The notes: a model not told the origin generated them from the sequence alone. A DNA stretch of 64,000 bases from Bifidobacterium asteroides (GCF_003202755.1 NZ_QGLK01000001.1:124001-188000); one strand, 5' to 3'. Counted from the first letter of the stretch, positions 43,410 through 57,983 are shown. Numbers and translations: made by a program.

Positions 43410-43781
43410 CTATCCCCGCTTATTATGATTATTGGCAGCACTGTTTGCATAAATTCCAATAACGGCAGTTGCTCCAAGCATTATTACCAGCAACACCCAA
43501 AGTATGACCAAACAAGTGGGATCAAATGCGCTGACACCCTTAGTGAAAATACAACTAAACGCCAAGTCTATCGACATCAATGCCATAATTACGGCTTCCG
43601 ATAGGAACAACCAAGAATACTTGGCGTGAATATACCCCCAGGTTTCATCAGATGACATTATGGCTTTAGTCCTGAATCCGACTTGCCCGTTTCTGCGTAA
43701 ATTACCCAGCTTCGCCTTTCGGTACAGCCACACAAAGTAAATTGCCAAAACCATCATCAATACACAAAGTGCTGCTACCAT
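43410..43781 (-). CDS. SdpI-domain small membrane protein
   Basis: 123 residues, three hydrophobic helices. The segment NGQVGFRTKAIMSSDETWGY followed by a helix matches the C-terminal SdpI domain, known from the Bacillus SdpI immunity protein against the SdpC toxin. Here the domain is a separate protein, encoded 45 nt after the DUF1648 protein, as though an SdpI has been split into its two halves. AT-rich composition. Inference: immunity to a membrane-active peptide or toxin. Confidence 0.75.
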   Translation of the reverse strand: MVAALCVLMMVLAIYFVWLYRKAKLGNLRRNGQVGFRTKAIMSSDETWGYIHAKYSWLFLSEAVIMALMSIDLAFSCIFTKGVSAFDPTCLVILWVLLVIMLGATAVIGIYANSAANNHNKRG

Positions 43782-43826
43782 TGAATTTCGCTTTTTTTTG
43801 AAAACTATTGCTAATGGATCCGATTT

Positions 43827-44480
43827 TTAATTGTTGGATATGACAAACGCTGTTGCAACACCGATAAGTAATAAAAAGATGGCAATCAAGGCAAACATAA
43901 GAGCTATGAAGCCAGTCATCGATATCAGTGCTGCGACAACAAGACCTGCGACTCCAACAAAAAGAAGATCAGAAACCCATATGATTTTTACTGTCCGAAT
44001 CGACAGTTTCATAAGGCAATCTCCATTGCCGGGTTCTTGCAGAAGGGTCCTTTTTGATGGAACTGTTGTGATGGCTGACAGTACAAGAAGCACCGAAAAA
44101 GCAACAATAAATTGATTCACTGGATTTCTAAAAGCTGGTGATTGATGCTCCATTGAACTACTAAGTATCACCATTGCAGCGTACCCTGAAACGGCAGTGG
44201 CCACAGGAAGATAAACATCAATAGAGTCAATTGCTCGTCCAACACTTTGTTTAATCACGAGTACAGATCGAGCAATGAGAACAATGAGCACCACACACAC
44301 AATGACTGCAGGGAAAATCGGAACGGTATATTTTTCCCCCCAAGAATCAGCCTTCCCAAGAGCATTCCAGTGCGTTGGCACTACATCAGGCAGTGCATAA
44401 TAGTTACTACCAAGTACGATAGCCATCACCAAAGCAAGAATGAACGAAAACATTACGGACGGCGACAGCAACTTTTTCAT
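43827..44480 (-). CDS. DUF1648 membrane protein (N-terminal half of SdpI-like proteins)
   Basis: 217 residues with about six hydrophobic segments. After the first helix comes the DUF1648 signature PDVVPTHWNALGKADSWGEK, which in SdpI-type proteins precedes the SdpI domain. The ATG at 44480 nearly overlaps the stop of the tiny ORF upstream (TGATATG), with GGAAG as ribosome binding site, indicating coupled translation. Strongly AT-rich compared with the chromosome. Likely works with the SdpI-domain protein downstream; function inferred from family only. Confidence 0.75.
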   Translation of the reverse strand: MKKLLSPSVMFSFILALVMAIVLGSNYYALPDVVPTHWNALGKADSWGEKYTVPIFPAVIVCVVLIVLIARSVLVIKQSVGRAIDSIDVYLPVATAVSGYAAMVILSSSMEHQSPAFRNPVNQFIVAFSVLLVLSAITTVPSKRTLLQEPGNGDCLMKLSIRTVKIIWVSDLLFVGVAGLVVAALISMTGFIALMFALIAIFLLLIGVATAFVISNN

Positions 44481-44481
44481 A

Positions 44482-44622
44482 TCATAACTTCCACGTTAAT
44501 GACTGGGAATATGGATGTCCATAATTCAACAGCGTTAAACCACCGTCACCCTTTCGGGAACGCAAAATAAAGGTACAGACTCCGTCCACTAACTCTTCGT
44601 TTTCCTTAGTTACAGTACCCAT
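44482..44622 (-). CDS. Small ORF heading the SdpI-like operon
   Basis: 46 codons from ATG at 44622 (AGGGGG about 9 nt upstream); the stop abuts the DUF1648 gene start. The peptide begins acidic (MGTVTKENEELVDG) and ends with an aromatic, Gly/Leu-rich tail (GGLTLLNYGHPYSQSLTWKL). Not recognised. It could be a regulatory peptide, the toxin or antimicrobial counterpart of the immunity-like genes, or a gene fragment; an in-frame ATG at 44688 would lengthen it. Confidence 0.4.
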   Translation of the reverse strand: MGTVTKENEELVDGVCTFILRSRKGDGGLTLLNYGHPYSQSLTWKL

Positions 44623-44681
44623 AATCAACAACCCCCTAGTCGATATACGTTCATCAAATGCAATCGCAAAATGTGATGCGA

Positions 44682-44707
44682 TTGACAAATATTGTAGTAC
44701 TTGTCAA
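44682..44707. promoter_or_regulatory. TTGACAA / TTGTCAA inverted repeat before the SdpI-like operon
   Basis: Perfect 7-bp arms (44682-44688 and 44701-44707) with a 12-nt AT-rich spacer, about 60 nt upstream of the small ORF start. On the minus strand TTGACA can serve as a -35 element, so this is either an operator overlapping the operon promoter or part of it. Confidence 0.45.
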
Positions 44708-45111
44708 GCGATAATCGGTCGTTTTCCGCTGGCGAGAGGCGCCGGTTCTTTCTCCGATGAATTTGGACTCGTGATCATGTCTTTCAAGCGAGTTTGAGCT
44801 CGGCTATTACACGTTTAATCTACTTGGTGACTATCTGAGGGCTAGATTCTATATCGGAAGCGTCGGAGCTCTGTTGGGACAGTGCGCTTCAGGCTTATGG
44901 CTCTACTAAAAGTATGCTATCGGGCATGAAAAGACTCCGATGGGATGTATGGCTGGAAGTCAGCGGAGTGCCCCCTGATCATTATGGCGTGGCTAGGGTG
45001 TTTTGGAGCAAAGAATCGACTCTGTCGGTGCTGCGAATGGGTGGATGGATAGGACGGGGGTGAGTTGGAAGCAGAGGGGCAGGGGAGCACGGTTATTCCT
45101 GTTCGAATTTC

Positions 45112-45460
45112 ATGGGCCCTATCGGTATCTTGTCCCAGTACTCGGCGGTGCTGATAAGGGCATGTCCAGGGCATCTTAGCTTTGCTCGGGCGGGAAGACT
45201 TTGGCTTCCGGAGTCGATTCGCTGTCCTTCTTCTGGGGCAGGGGTTTGCTACCTGATGCAGAGTATCCGCGTGATAGGGGTGCCGGGGTCCCAAAGCGAC
45301 GCTGACAGGGGACCGGTACAGTCGGAGTCTGTCTGTAGTGAGACGGAAGACGGCGCAAGGATTGCAATAGTAGGCCCCGCAGGTTCTTGCAGAGCCCATC
45401 AGAAATCTGCAGATCGCAGATCTGTTCCAGCGATTGCGCGGAGCAGTCAGCGAATCATTC
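45112..45460 (-). pseudogene. Possible decayed coding sequence
   Basis: On the minus strand, coding-like pieces occur in successive frames: PQKKDSESTPEAKVFPPEQS then stop, and after a shift LISTAEYWDKIPIGPMKFEQ plus E and a stop at about 45112. No intact ORF or start. The product is not recognised. The rest of 44708-45111 shows nothing I can support. Confidence 0.25.
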
Positions 45461-46210
45461 CTGTCCGGCAATAGTTTTGTCGACGAGTTTGGGCAACGCT
45501 TCTTCGATAGGTTCATGGATGAGTCGGGTTGCCAGAGAATCATACTGGGTTGAACCCATGTTCATGATGGTGATTGGCACACCTGCTTGGGCTGCCACTG
45601 GCACCAGTGAGGCCGCCGGATACACCTCCAAGGTGGAGCCGATCACCCAGAATTGATCAGCCTGGCTGGCTAGCCTCATGCTCTTTTCCATGGCTCCCTC
45701 GGGCAGGGCCTGACCGAAATAAACCACATCAGTCTTGATGATGCCATTGCAAGGCATGTTGCCTTGGTAGGGCATGTGCTTGTGGCAGTGTGGATCAGGT
45801 TCCTGATCGAGCTTGGCCATGATGTCGGCCGTCCGATATGCCTGACCGCACTTCATGCAATGGGAGCTGCCGATGGTCCCGTGAAGGTTGACGATGACAT
45901 CCTCGGAGTTGCCGGCTTTCTCGTGGAGGGCATCGAAGTTCTGCGTAGCCAGCAGGTTCAGCATGCCTGCCTGCTCCAGCCTGGCCAGTGCCTTGTGCGC
46001 TACTCCGGGCTGGGCCTTCCAGACTGGTGACTCCTTCTGCCACCGCCATGAATACTCCCGCTGCTTCTTGTCGCTCATGAACAGGTCCAGGTCATAAACG
46101 TTCATCTGATCAGGATGCTTGGTCCAAACCCCGTCAGGCCCGCGGAAATCCGGTATGCCGGCGGAAGTCGAGATTCCCGCCCCGGTCAGTACTGCAATTG
46201 TTGTGCTCAT
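45455..46210 (-). CDS. cobB: Sir2-family NAD-dependent protein deacylase
   Basis: 251 residues. NAD-binding GAGISTSAGIPDFRG (residues 10-24), TQNFDALHEKAG, catalytic His 110 in NLHGTIG, zinc cysteines at 118, 121, 142 and 154, and a late GSTLEVYPAASLV block. Length and motifs are those of bacterial class III/II-like sirtuins. Role: removes acyl groups from lysines of metabolic enzymes such as acetyl-CoA synthetase. It stands alone, facing away from the rRNA operon. Confidence 0.93.
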   Translation of the reverse strand: MSTTIAVLTGAGISTSAGIPDFRGPDGVWTKHPDQMNVYDLDLFMSDKKQREYSWRWQKESPVWKAQPGVAHKALARLEQAGMLNLLATQNFDALHEKAGNSEDVIVNLHGTIGSSHCMKCGQAYRTADIMAKLDQEPDPHCHKHMPYQGNMPCNGIIKTDVVYFGQALPEGAMEKSMRLASQADQFWVIGSTLEVYPAASLVPVAAQAGVPITIMNMGSTQYDSLATRLIHEPIEEALPKLVDKTIAGQE

Positions 46211-46860
46211 ACACCCGTCTTACCATCCGTCAACAGAATCCATGACTCGCAGACCAACATAGTGCGCGAACATACATCTATATCAACATTCATATTCGTA
46301 GGCTGTGGATGACTGGCGGTCGAGAACGGAAGGTGAACTCCGCATTGGATACAGCCGACTATGAGCAGAGTTCAAAAGGACTATGAAGGGACTAAGCCGA
46401 CGCGCCAATAGCGCTGGAACCCGATCGTCACTTTGTGAATAAAATGTGTGCATGAAGCCGTGGCAGTGCGCTGAAGTCCAATCTTCGCGACGTCTAAAGT
46501 TAAAAGGGGACATGTAGCGACACGCCGTATGAGGGCTTGTTATATCTTGTTTTGAGGGTCTTTTCGGAGGGGCCGGGTTGCGTTTTGGCCGGCTCGTGGT
46601 AAGTTTATCTCTTGCTGCTCAACACGGCGGTTCTTCTTCCGGGAGGAAGATGAGCGCTTGTTGGTGTGGTGGTGGTTTGAGAACTCAAGAGCGTGTTTGT
46701 GCTACTTATAGCTTTTTGATTGCCAGTCCGATGCCTTCCTCTGTTGTGGGGTTTCGTGGGAGCGTGTAATTGGTGTCGGGGTTTTTCGTGGGTTGGTTTC
46801 CTCCTTATGGAAGCTGGCCCGTCAATTATTGATGTGGGCTGTTTCGGCCTTCTTCATGGT
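46211..46860 (+). promoter_or_regulatory. rRNA operon leader with antitermination element
   Basis: 650 bp between the Sir2 gene and 16S. The sequence GGTGGTTTGAGAACT with AAGAGCGTGTT after it (about 46671-46697) is the actinobacterial boxA-type antitermination element; the same TGGTGGTTTGAGAACT recurs in the spacer at 48610-48625. Promoters must lie upstream, but I cannot fix their -35/-10 boxes with confidence. Confidence 0.6.
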
Positions 46861-51858
<4,998 letters not shown>

Positions 51859-52031
51859 CAACACCCACCCCCTGGAGGGGTGGCGGCATCAACCCTTACT
51901 GCGGATACGACCTGCGGCAATATGCACGGACGGCCACAGGCGATCGAAGCACACGGAACACGCGTCCACCATCCGGTCCCCAAACCGCCAGGAAACCCCG
52001 ACCCCCCACGGGATCGGAAGAATTGAAGATT

Positions 52032-52148
52032 CGCGGCGGTCATGGCCTGGGGGAGACGCCCGGTCCCATTCCGAACCCGGAAGCTAAGACCCAGCACGGC
52101 AATGGTACTGCACCCGGAAGAGTGTGGGAGAGTAGCACACCGCCGCCA
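52032..52148 (+). rRNA. rrf: 5S ribosomal RNA
   Basis: About 117 nt. GCGGCGGT near 52034 pairs with ACCGCCGC at 52140-52147; CCCGGTCCCATTCCGAACCC and GAAGCTAAG are the conserved loop blocks. Third gene of the operon, about 170 nt after 23S. Confidence 0.95.
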
Positions 52149-52164
52149 CAACACATAAATATTG

Positions 52165-52208
52165 GAGGTATCTTCAGGAAAATGTTCCTGAAGATACCTC
52201 CTTTCTTA
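52165..52208 (+). terminator. rRNA operon terminator
   Basis: A perfect 17-bp stem (52165-52181 with 52186-52202) with the 4-nt loop AATG, followed by TTTCTT. It lies directly after 5S and is a strong intrinsic terminator. Confidence 0.92.
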
Positions 52209-52450
52209 TACCAGACTCAGACCCAGTCTTGAGGATTCCAGCTTCAATGCACAAAGATACATGCCAAGCAATGGAATACGGTTAATCGGAATATAGAAGG
52301 TTGCCTTTTACTTGGGCAGTCTGTGATTTGATCTTCGAGAGCATTGTTGCCGAAACTGTCTCATACTTACCGCCTGTTGTTTGTGGCCCAGGACACCTAA
52401 AATAAAAATAGCCGAATCAGGCGCGTAAACACATATGTGAAAGAAAGCGG

Positions 52451-53116
52451 ATGAGTATGGGTAAAAGAATCATTCTTGTAGGAGCTACCGGCAGAGTGGG
52501 TGCACTGACTCTCGAGGATCTGGTCAAAGCCGACCATGAGGTGGTGGCCTGCGCACGAGGAGTCTCGAAGATTCCCGCCAGCCAGCAGGTGGAGACTATG
52601 ACCCTGGACCTGCATGACCCGCTCTCCCAGATAACCGACGCATTCCTTAAGATGCATGCGGACGCTGTTGTTTTCACTGCGGGCTCGCGAGGTAAAGACA
52701 TCAACCAGATTGACGCTTTGGGAGCCATGAAGACCATAGAGGCCGCTAAAGCAGTCGGCATCACCAGATACGTCATGCTGGGGGCCATGTATGCAGCCGA
52801 CTGGCTGCGCTGGGAACAGCCTCAGGTCAAGCCTGCCATTGACTCCCTCGCCGATTACTACGTGACCAAGAACATGGCCGATCAGTATCTGATCAATTCC
52901 GGACTGGACTACACCATTATTGAGCCAGGCAGCCTGACCGAGCAGGACGGCACAGGAGCCATCCAGGTAGAGCCAGACGGGCCCGGACCCATACCAATCC
53001 CCGATGTGGCACAATGCCTGGCCGGTTGCGTCGACCTGCCACAGACCAAAGGTAGGATCTACAACATCATCGGAGGCAGCACGCCTATCAGGGAGGCCTT
53101 GACCGCAAAGCGGTGA
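52451..53116 (+). CDS. NAD(P)-binding Rossmann-fold protein (SDR-like, YwnB type)
   Basis: 221 residues of the atypical short-chain dehydrogenase/NAD(P)H-binding group. Nucleotide motif VGATGRVGA near the N-terminus, VVFTAGS after strand 4, YVMLGAMYAADW, and a C-terminal YTIIEPGSLTE block. The catalytic Tyr-xxx-Lys is seen as YYVTKNMAD. The substrate is unknown; such proteins often reduce or sense NADPH. ATG at 52451 (or 52457). The preceding 250 bp after the rRNA terminator hold no other feature. Confidence 0.85.
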   Translation: MSMGKRIILVGATGRVGALTLEDLVKADHEVVACARGVSKIPASQQVETMTLDLHDPLSQITDAFLKMHADAVVFTAGSRGKDINQIDALGAMKTIEAAKAVGITRYVMLGAMYAADWLRWEQPQVKPAIDSLADYYVTKNMADQYLINSGLDYTIIEPGSLTEQDGTGAIQVEPDGPGPIPIPDVAQCLAGCVDLPQTKGRIYNIIGGSTPIREALTAKR

Positions 53117-53304
53117 CCCGAAACCCACCCAATTCCTCAACAGCAGCTTTTGATACCAACCATGGCGTGTCTGCATAGCAACGGTAATGGTACCTTGGGT
53201 GCAATGCTTGTTGCCGTTGATTGTGCGCTGGCATGCTGGGTTTCTGTGATTTTCATAGAGACGGGGATGGCTTGGAGACAGGGCGGATCTTAGGGAGGTC
53301 ATCG

Positions 53305-54057
53305 ATGAACATTACCAATTTTCGGGATCTGGGAGGTATAGGGACCATTCATGGCCGTCTGGTACGTCCTCATAAGTTCATCCGCTCCGGGCAATTAGTG
53401 GGTCTGGACGAAGAAACTAAGAGGGAACTGGTCGACCGCTACCAGGTGACTCAGGTCGTGGACTTCCGTCGGCCTTTCGAGATACAGGAGAGTCCAGACG
53501 ATCGGCTTGAAGGTGTGACCTTTACCAACATTGATCTGCTGGAGCAAAGCGGCACCAACAGCGCCAGCCTGGACGATTTTGCCTCGCTGGGTTTGGCGAA
53601 TCAGGTCAACGGGCACATGCTGAATGTCTACCATGACCTGGTTATGAGTCCTGCAGCCCAGCAGGGGTATGGGAGGTTCTTACGCATCGTCGTGGACAAC
53701 ACCCAGGGGGCCACTCTCTTCCACTGCTTTGCCGGCAAAGACCGGACTGGGTTCGCCGCGGCGCTGGTGCTCTGGCTGCTGGAGGTGGACGACGCCCAGA
53801 TATTCGCGGACTATCTGAAGACCAACCAAGAGAGGGTTGCGGCCAACAATCAACTGCTGGACCAATTCCGTGCCAGAGGCTTCGACCAGGATTCACTGGA
53901 CGCCCTGCAGATTGCGCTCTGCGTCAAGAAGGAATACCTGGCGCATGCCCAAGAAACCATGGTCGAGGCCTACGGGGATGTCTTCGCCTATGCGCGTCAG
54001 GCTTTGGGGTTCGGGCCGGACCAGGTGGAGACCCTGCGCAGCAACCTGCTGGAGTAA
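53305..54057 (+). CDS. Tyrosine/serine protein phosphatase family protein
   Basis: 250 residues. N-terminal FRDLGG block, then the P-loop HCFAGKDRTG with catalytic Cys 141 and Arg 147, and Asp in VVDFRRPFEI. This is the bacterial dual-specificity Y_phosphatase3 family, related to MptpB-type enzymes that act on phosphotyrosine or phosphoinositides. AGGGAGG lies 7 nt before the ATG at 53305; the longer frame from 53221 lacks support. The aldo/keto reductase gene follows 68 nt later. Confidence 0.9.
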   Translation: MNITNFRDLGGIGTIHGRLVRPHKFIRSGQLVGLDEETKRELVDRYQVTQVVDFRRPFEIQESPDDRLEGVTFTNIDLLEQSGTNSASLDDFASLGLANQVNGHMLNVYHDLVMSPAAQQGYGRFLRIVVDNTQGATLFHCFAGKDRTGFAAALVLWLLEVDDAQIFADYLKTNQERVAANNQLLDQFRARGFDQDSLDALQIALCVKKEYLAHAQETMVEAYGDVFAYARQALGFGPDQVETLRSNLLE

Positions 54058-54125
54058 CCGTACAAGGCTGGAGGTAGCTGGTACGGGTAGACTCGAGCCT
54101 AGACGTCAATCAAGAGGAGGACATT

Positions 54126-55064
54126 GTGCGATACATGAATTTAGGACGGTCAGGATTCCGGACCTCCCGTGTGGCCCTGGGGGTCATGCGGATCGATCAG
54201 AAGAGCCGCGAGGAGGCGCGGACCATTGTGGAGACGGCCATGAATGCGGGCGTGGACTTCTTCGACACAGCGGACTGCTATCATGCCGGGGCTAGCAGCC
54301 GAGCCCTGGGACAGGCTCTGAAGGATCTGAGTGTAGACCGTGACAGCGTGGGCATCCAGACCAAGTTCGGCATTTTCCGCAACCCGGACAGCGACCAGAT
54401 CACTCGCTATGACTTCTCCAAGGATCACCTGCTGAAGGCATTGGATCAGGAGCTGGTCAACCTGCAGACCGACCATGTCGACTTCGTGCTGCTGCATCGT
54501 CCCGACACCTTGGTCGACTTGGACGATCTGGCTGAGGCCTTCAATGAATTGCAGTCCAGCGGGAAGGTTCGGCACTTCGGCGTCAGCAACGTCAACCCCA
54601 TGCAGGTGGAGCTGTTGCAGAGCGCTGTAAGCCAGCGGCTGGAGGTCAACCAGCTGCAGTTCGGCCTGGGACACACCGGCATGGTCGACCAGGAGATCCA
54701 TGTCAATATGGGCGATGATCCCAGCTTGGACCATGATGGCGGTCTTCTGGCCTATTCGCGGCTGAAGTCCATGACCATTCAGGCCTGGAGCCCCTTCCAG
54801 ACCGGATACTTTGATGGTGTCTTTCTGGACAATCCCCGCTATCCCGAACTCAATGCCGAGCTGGACAAGCTGGCCAAGCAGCATGGAGTGACCAAGAGTG
54901 CAATCGCAGTGGCTTGGATTCTGCGGCATCCCGCTGGCATACAGGTGCTCCTGGGATCCATGAACCCTGAGCGCATCACCCAGATGGCCGCTGGCGCGGA
55001 TGTAGATCTGACCGCCCAGGAATGGTACGACCTCTACCTGAGCGCCGGTCACGACCTGCCCTGA
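54126..55064 (+). CDS. Aldo/keto reductase
   Basis: 312 residues, (alpha/beta)8 barrel, NADPH-dependent. Catalytic tetrad Asp 47, Tyr 52 (FFDTADCYHAG), Lys 80 (QTKFG) and His 124 (VLLHRPD). Resembles the YdhF/oxidoreductase branch. GTG start with GAGGAGG 6 nt before. The substrate is not determinable. Confidence 0.92.
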   Translation: MRYMNLGRSGFRTSRVALGVMRIDQKSREEARTIVETAMNAGVDFFDTADCYHAGASSRALGQALKDLSVDRDSVGIQTKFGIFRNPDSDQITRYDFSKDHLLKALDQELVNLQTDHVDFVLLHRPDTLVDLDDLAEAFNELQSSGKVRHFGVSNVNPMQVELLQSAVSQRLEVNQLQFGLGHTGMVDQEIHVNMGDDPSLDHDGGLLAYSRLKSMTIQAWSPFQTGYFDGVFLDNPRYPELNAELDKLAKQHGVTKSAIAVAWILRHPAGIQVLLGSMNPERITQMAAGADVDLTAQEWYDLYLSAGHDLP

Positions 55065-55261
55065 TCCATGCCGTAGGGTCACTCACGTCCGTCCGGTTTT
55101 TAACGCTTCGAACTATGAAGGATTGCGCCCTGCCAGTCTGATCTTGCATCATCGGTTTGCGCCATCTGGCAGGACCTGTCTTATCGGGCATTGGGTGCCA
55201 TTAGTGCAAAAAGATGCGCAGAAGGATAATGAGACCGGTTCCGAGGTAGTCGTACACTGTC

Positions 55262-55513
55262 ATGCATTATTTCACCCCACGACGTTGCGCTGCTACGTCC
55301 AAGATCATGTATCACGATCGGGCCAAAGCCCAGCAGGCCGCCGACCGCAGCATGGTCGAACGCAACCTTCTTCTGTGGGTCTACCGCTGTGATTACTGCG
55401 GAAGCTGGCATCTGACCAGCCACGAGCCGGGCTCCTACCAGCGTATGAGGGCGGTCTCACGAGCTTCGAAACCACACAGCCGCAAACGTGGGTACAAGCC
55501 TCGTCGCAGGTGA
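55262..55513 (+). CDS. Small basic protein with zinc-ribbon-like CxxC
   Basis: 83 residues, strongly basic at the C-terminus (SRKRGYKPRRR). An early Cys (TPRRCAAT) and CDYCGSWHLTS suggest a small metal-binding knuckle and nucleic-acid contact. No known function; I have the impression it is conserved in bifidobacteria. No clear ribosome binding site before the ATG. The flanking stretches 55065-55261 and 55514-55724 hold nothing else I can support. Confidence 0.6.
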   Translation: MHYFTPRRCAATSKIMYHDRAKAQQAADRSMVERNLLLWVYRCDYCGSWHLTSHEPGSYQRMRAVSRASKPHSRKRGYKPRRR

Positions 55514-55724
55514 GGCAGTCATTGCCTCTGCAGCTCATGCATTCTTGGTGATTGCCAAGTTGATTCTGATTGATTCCAAAGACCCCAAGCAGCAAAATTG
55601 GATTCCACTGATCTCGCTGTTGGGGCCGATTGGATTTTGTCTATTCACCTAAGGCTGGTGAACTACGCAGGTGAACTTGTCTGGTGGCCATTATGGTTCA
55701 CTGGCTGGCAGGGATTTCGATGCC

Positions 55725-56543
55725 CTAGCAGGCTGGGTCGAAGCCCTGTCGGCGGATCGAATCCAGCATTGGCTCATGACCGGAGGCGGGATTGCGAACC
55801 TTGTCAGCCATAATGGCACTGAATGAGCGGTGGGGAGCGTCCATGTGCCGGATGTCGCGATAGTAGCGGGTGACCGTCTGGTCGAAGTCAGCCAGGGCAT
55901 CCTTCATATTCGCATCGTCGTCGGCCCTCTGATAGGTGTTGGTGAAAATTTGCGCCTGACGAGGCATCCTAGGCTTGGGATCTGGATTCTGGGCTGGATG
56001 GCCGATGGCAAGACCCAGCACCGGATAGACCAGTTTGGGCAGCTTGAGCAAATCAATCAATCTGTTTGTGTCATTGATGACGCTGCCCAGAATGACTGCT
56101 CCCAGGCCCAGCGCGTTGGCTGCGGTCTCCATGGCGTGCAGGGCCAGGACCGCATCGTTCTGTGACTGCAGGAAGACATAGCCGGAGTTGAGCAGGGTGG
56201 TATCCGGATCCAGATCATCGGCGAATCGTCGGACCAGATCGGCATTGCGGCGCTGGTCCGCCAGGAAGATGTAGAGCAACGGGGCTTCGGCGACATAGCG
56301 CTGATGGGCCATGTCGGCGATGGCAAGTGCCTCATCATGATTCGTTACCCTGATGGCCGACCATTCATGGAAGTACCGGCTGGTCGCTGCATGCTGGGCC
56401 GCCTGCTCTAGCAGGGCGATGGTCTGGTCGTCAACCGGTTCGTCTGTGAATCCACGGATGGAGCGTCGCTCAAGCAGAGTCCGTATGGTGGGATTATCGG
56501 CCGGATTCGTGGCCGGGTTTTTCTGTGAATTTGTTAAGGTCAT
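55725..56543 (-). CDS. Nitroreductase family protein (NfsA/FRP-like)
   Basis: About 272 residues, FMN-dependent. N-terminal TIRTLLERRSIRGFTDEPVD binds the FMN phosphate, then QAAQHAATSRYFHEWSAIRV, a central SQNDAVLALHAMETAANALG dimer helix and GAVILGSVIND. Typical role: NAD(P)H-dependent reduction of nitro compounds or quinones. ATG at 56543 used; an in-frame TTG at 56573 would add ten residues. Confidence 0.88.
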   Translation of the reverse strand: MTLTNSQKNPATNPADNPTIRTLLERRSIRGFTDEPVDDQTIALLEQAAQHAATSRYFHEWSAIRVTNHDEALAIADMAHQRYVAEAPLLYIFLADQRRNADLVRRFADDLDPDTTLLNSGYVFLQSQNDAVLALHAMETAANALGLGAVILGSVINDTNRLIDLLKLPKLVYPVLGLAIGHPAQNPDPKPRMPRQAQIFTNTYQRADDDANMKDALADFDQTVTRYYRDIRHMDAPHRSFSAIMADKVRNPASGHEPMLDSIRRQGFDPAC

Positions 56544-56649
56544 TTTGACATTCTTGCCGTCAATGCCTGCCAATGCAAGACCTTGTCGTTAAAATCACGC
56601 AATCAGCGTTATTGAGCACTGCCTGGTTGCCAGTTAGCATCCTATGCTT

Positions 56650-57015
56650 TCAGCGCTGGTGGCGGCGATCAATCAGAGCCTGGGAACCACGCTCGGACAG
56701 GCCGGAGACCAGGGCGGTGACGGCTGCCGACAGAACGCCGAAGAGGAGACCGACGGTAGCGCTCTCCTGATCCTCTTCGGGGTTGTCAACGCCTCCGTTG
56801 CGCTTGCGGACCAGTCCGCTCCAGAAAGACTGGAAGAGCTTGCCCGCCAGGAGTGCGGCGATGCTGGGAAGCGCAAACTTGACCAGCTTGTCTGCCAACG
56901 ATTCTGGGTCCGATTCAATCGAGTTGCGCATGTCATTCACCTTGTCATCCACCTGATGAAGCATGCCGACCACTTGGTCGGCCATCCTGCCAGGTTCCCG
57001 TCCTGAGTCCGTCAT
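56650..57015 (-). CDS. DUF4235 domain protein
   Basis: About 121 residues. The C-terminal ~80 residues (KFALPSIAALLAGKLFQSFW..., then TVGLLFGVLSAAVTALVSGL) are two amphipathic/hydrophobic helices characteristic of DUF4235, common in actinobacteria and of unknown function. A charged N-terminal helix precedes them. The start at 57015 is tentative (57045 also possible). Confidence 0.65.
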   Translation of the reverse strand: MTDSGREPGRMADQVVGMLHQVDDKVNDMRNSIESDPESLADKLVKFALPSIAALLAGKLFQSFWSGLVRKRNGGVDNPEEDQESATVGLLFGVLSAAVTALVSGLSERGSQALIDRRHQR

Positions 57016-57281
57016 AGGTCCATTATCCCACACGCAAGGGGTCATCAGTCGCTCGCATTGGGGATAGACGTTGACAACTGCCCGATCCTGCTGCTGCGAT
57101 TTCTCCGGCGCTATCGGGCTTATGCAATCGTGGCGACACCTCGCCTAATTCACTAATCAGCAAAGTTGGTTCATGGGTCAGCGGCTGCTCTGTGGAGGCG
57201 CATTCGCCCTGAGCTGGTTCCCTCCTGGCCAGGGATAGGGCCTTAAAGAGGGTTGGGCCTCTGCAGTGATAAGGTCAAGTC

Positions 57282-57983
57282 ATGCTTAACGCAGACGAGA
57301 ATGTGGGCAAGGATGCCTCAGAGCCGGGTTCAGTGGTTTTGCTGCGCCATGGTCAAACAGCTTGGAGCGTATCAGGTCAGTACACGGGTAGGACGAACAT
57401 ACCGCTGACTGAACAGGGAATGATCCAGGCTCGACAGGCTGGTGTCCGTCTTAGGCAATCCTTCCCACATGGATTCGAAAAGGATTGTGTATATGTGAGT
57501 CCGCTTAAGCGCGCCTTGCAGACTGCACAGCAGGCTGGCTTCGATCAGCCACTCCCTATGCCTGAAATAATGGAGTGGGATTATGGTCACGCCGAGGGCC
57601 AGATTCGTCAGGACCTCAGTAAGGAGCTAGGCCGTGACTGGGATGTATGGTCTGACGGGCCTGCTGCCGTGATGAACCTGCCAAAGGCTGATCGGGATGA
57701 AGTGCTTCCAGGCGGTGACCATGTGCAGGTACATGTCACCTCTGGAGAATCCCTTCAGGAGGTCGCTGAGCGTGTCGATAAGGCGATCGCGGCTATAGCG
57801 CCGCAAGTTCTTGATGGCAAGGATGTGATTCTCATAGCCCATGCACATGTGCTGCGGATCCTGGCTATGCGATGGCTTGGGCTTGATCCCATAGATGCGA
57901 GATTGCTGCGCATGTATACGGCACACTTCGGAGTCCTTGGTTTCTATAAAGGTGATCGGGTCTTGAAGCAGTGGAATTGCTGA
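57282..57983 (+). CDS. Histidine phosphatase family protein (phosphoglycerate mutase-like)
   Basis: 233 residues. LLRHGQTAWS carries the phospho-accepting His, with a following Arg and Glu (MEWDYGHAEG) and the second catalytic His in LIAHAHVLRI. This is a cofactor-type mutase/phosphatase fold; the lack of downstream glycolytic context and the mid-chain differences favour a broad phosphatase over glycolytic GpmA. Stand-alone gene; 57016-57281 upstream shows no other feature. Confidence 0.87.
   Translation: MLNADENVGKDASEPGSVVLLRHGQTAWSVSGQYTGRTNIPLTEQGMIQARQAGVRLRQSFPHGFEKDCVYVSPLKRALQTAQQAGFDQPLPMPEIMEWDYGHAEGQIRQDLSKELGRDWDVWSDGPAAVMNLPKADRDEVLPGGDHVQVHVTSGESLQEVAERVDKAIAAIAPQVLDGKDVILIAHAHVLRILAMRWLGLDPIDARLLRMYTAHFGVLGFYKGDRVLKQWNC

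Noticed and set aside
44917-45543. 208-codon minus-strand ORF
   Set aside because: Overlaps the end of the Sir2 gene in another frame; no start signal, composition unlike a protein. The better reading is a decayed sequence in other frames.
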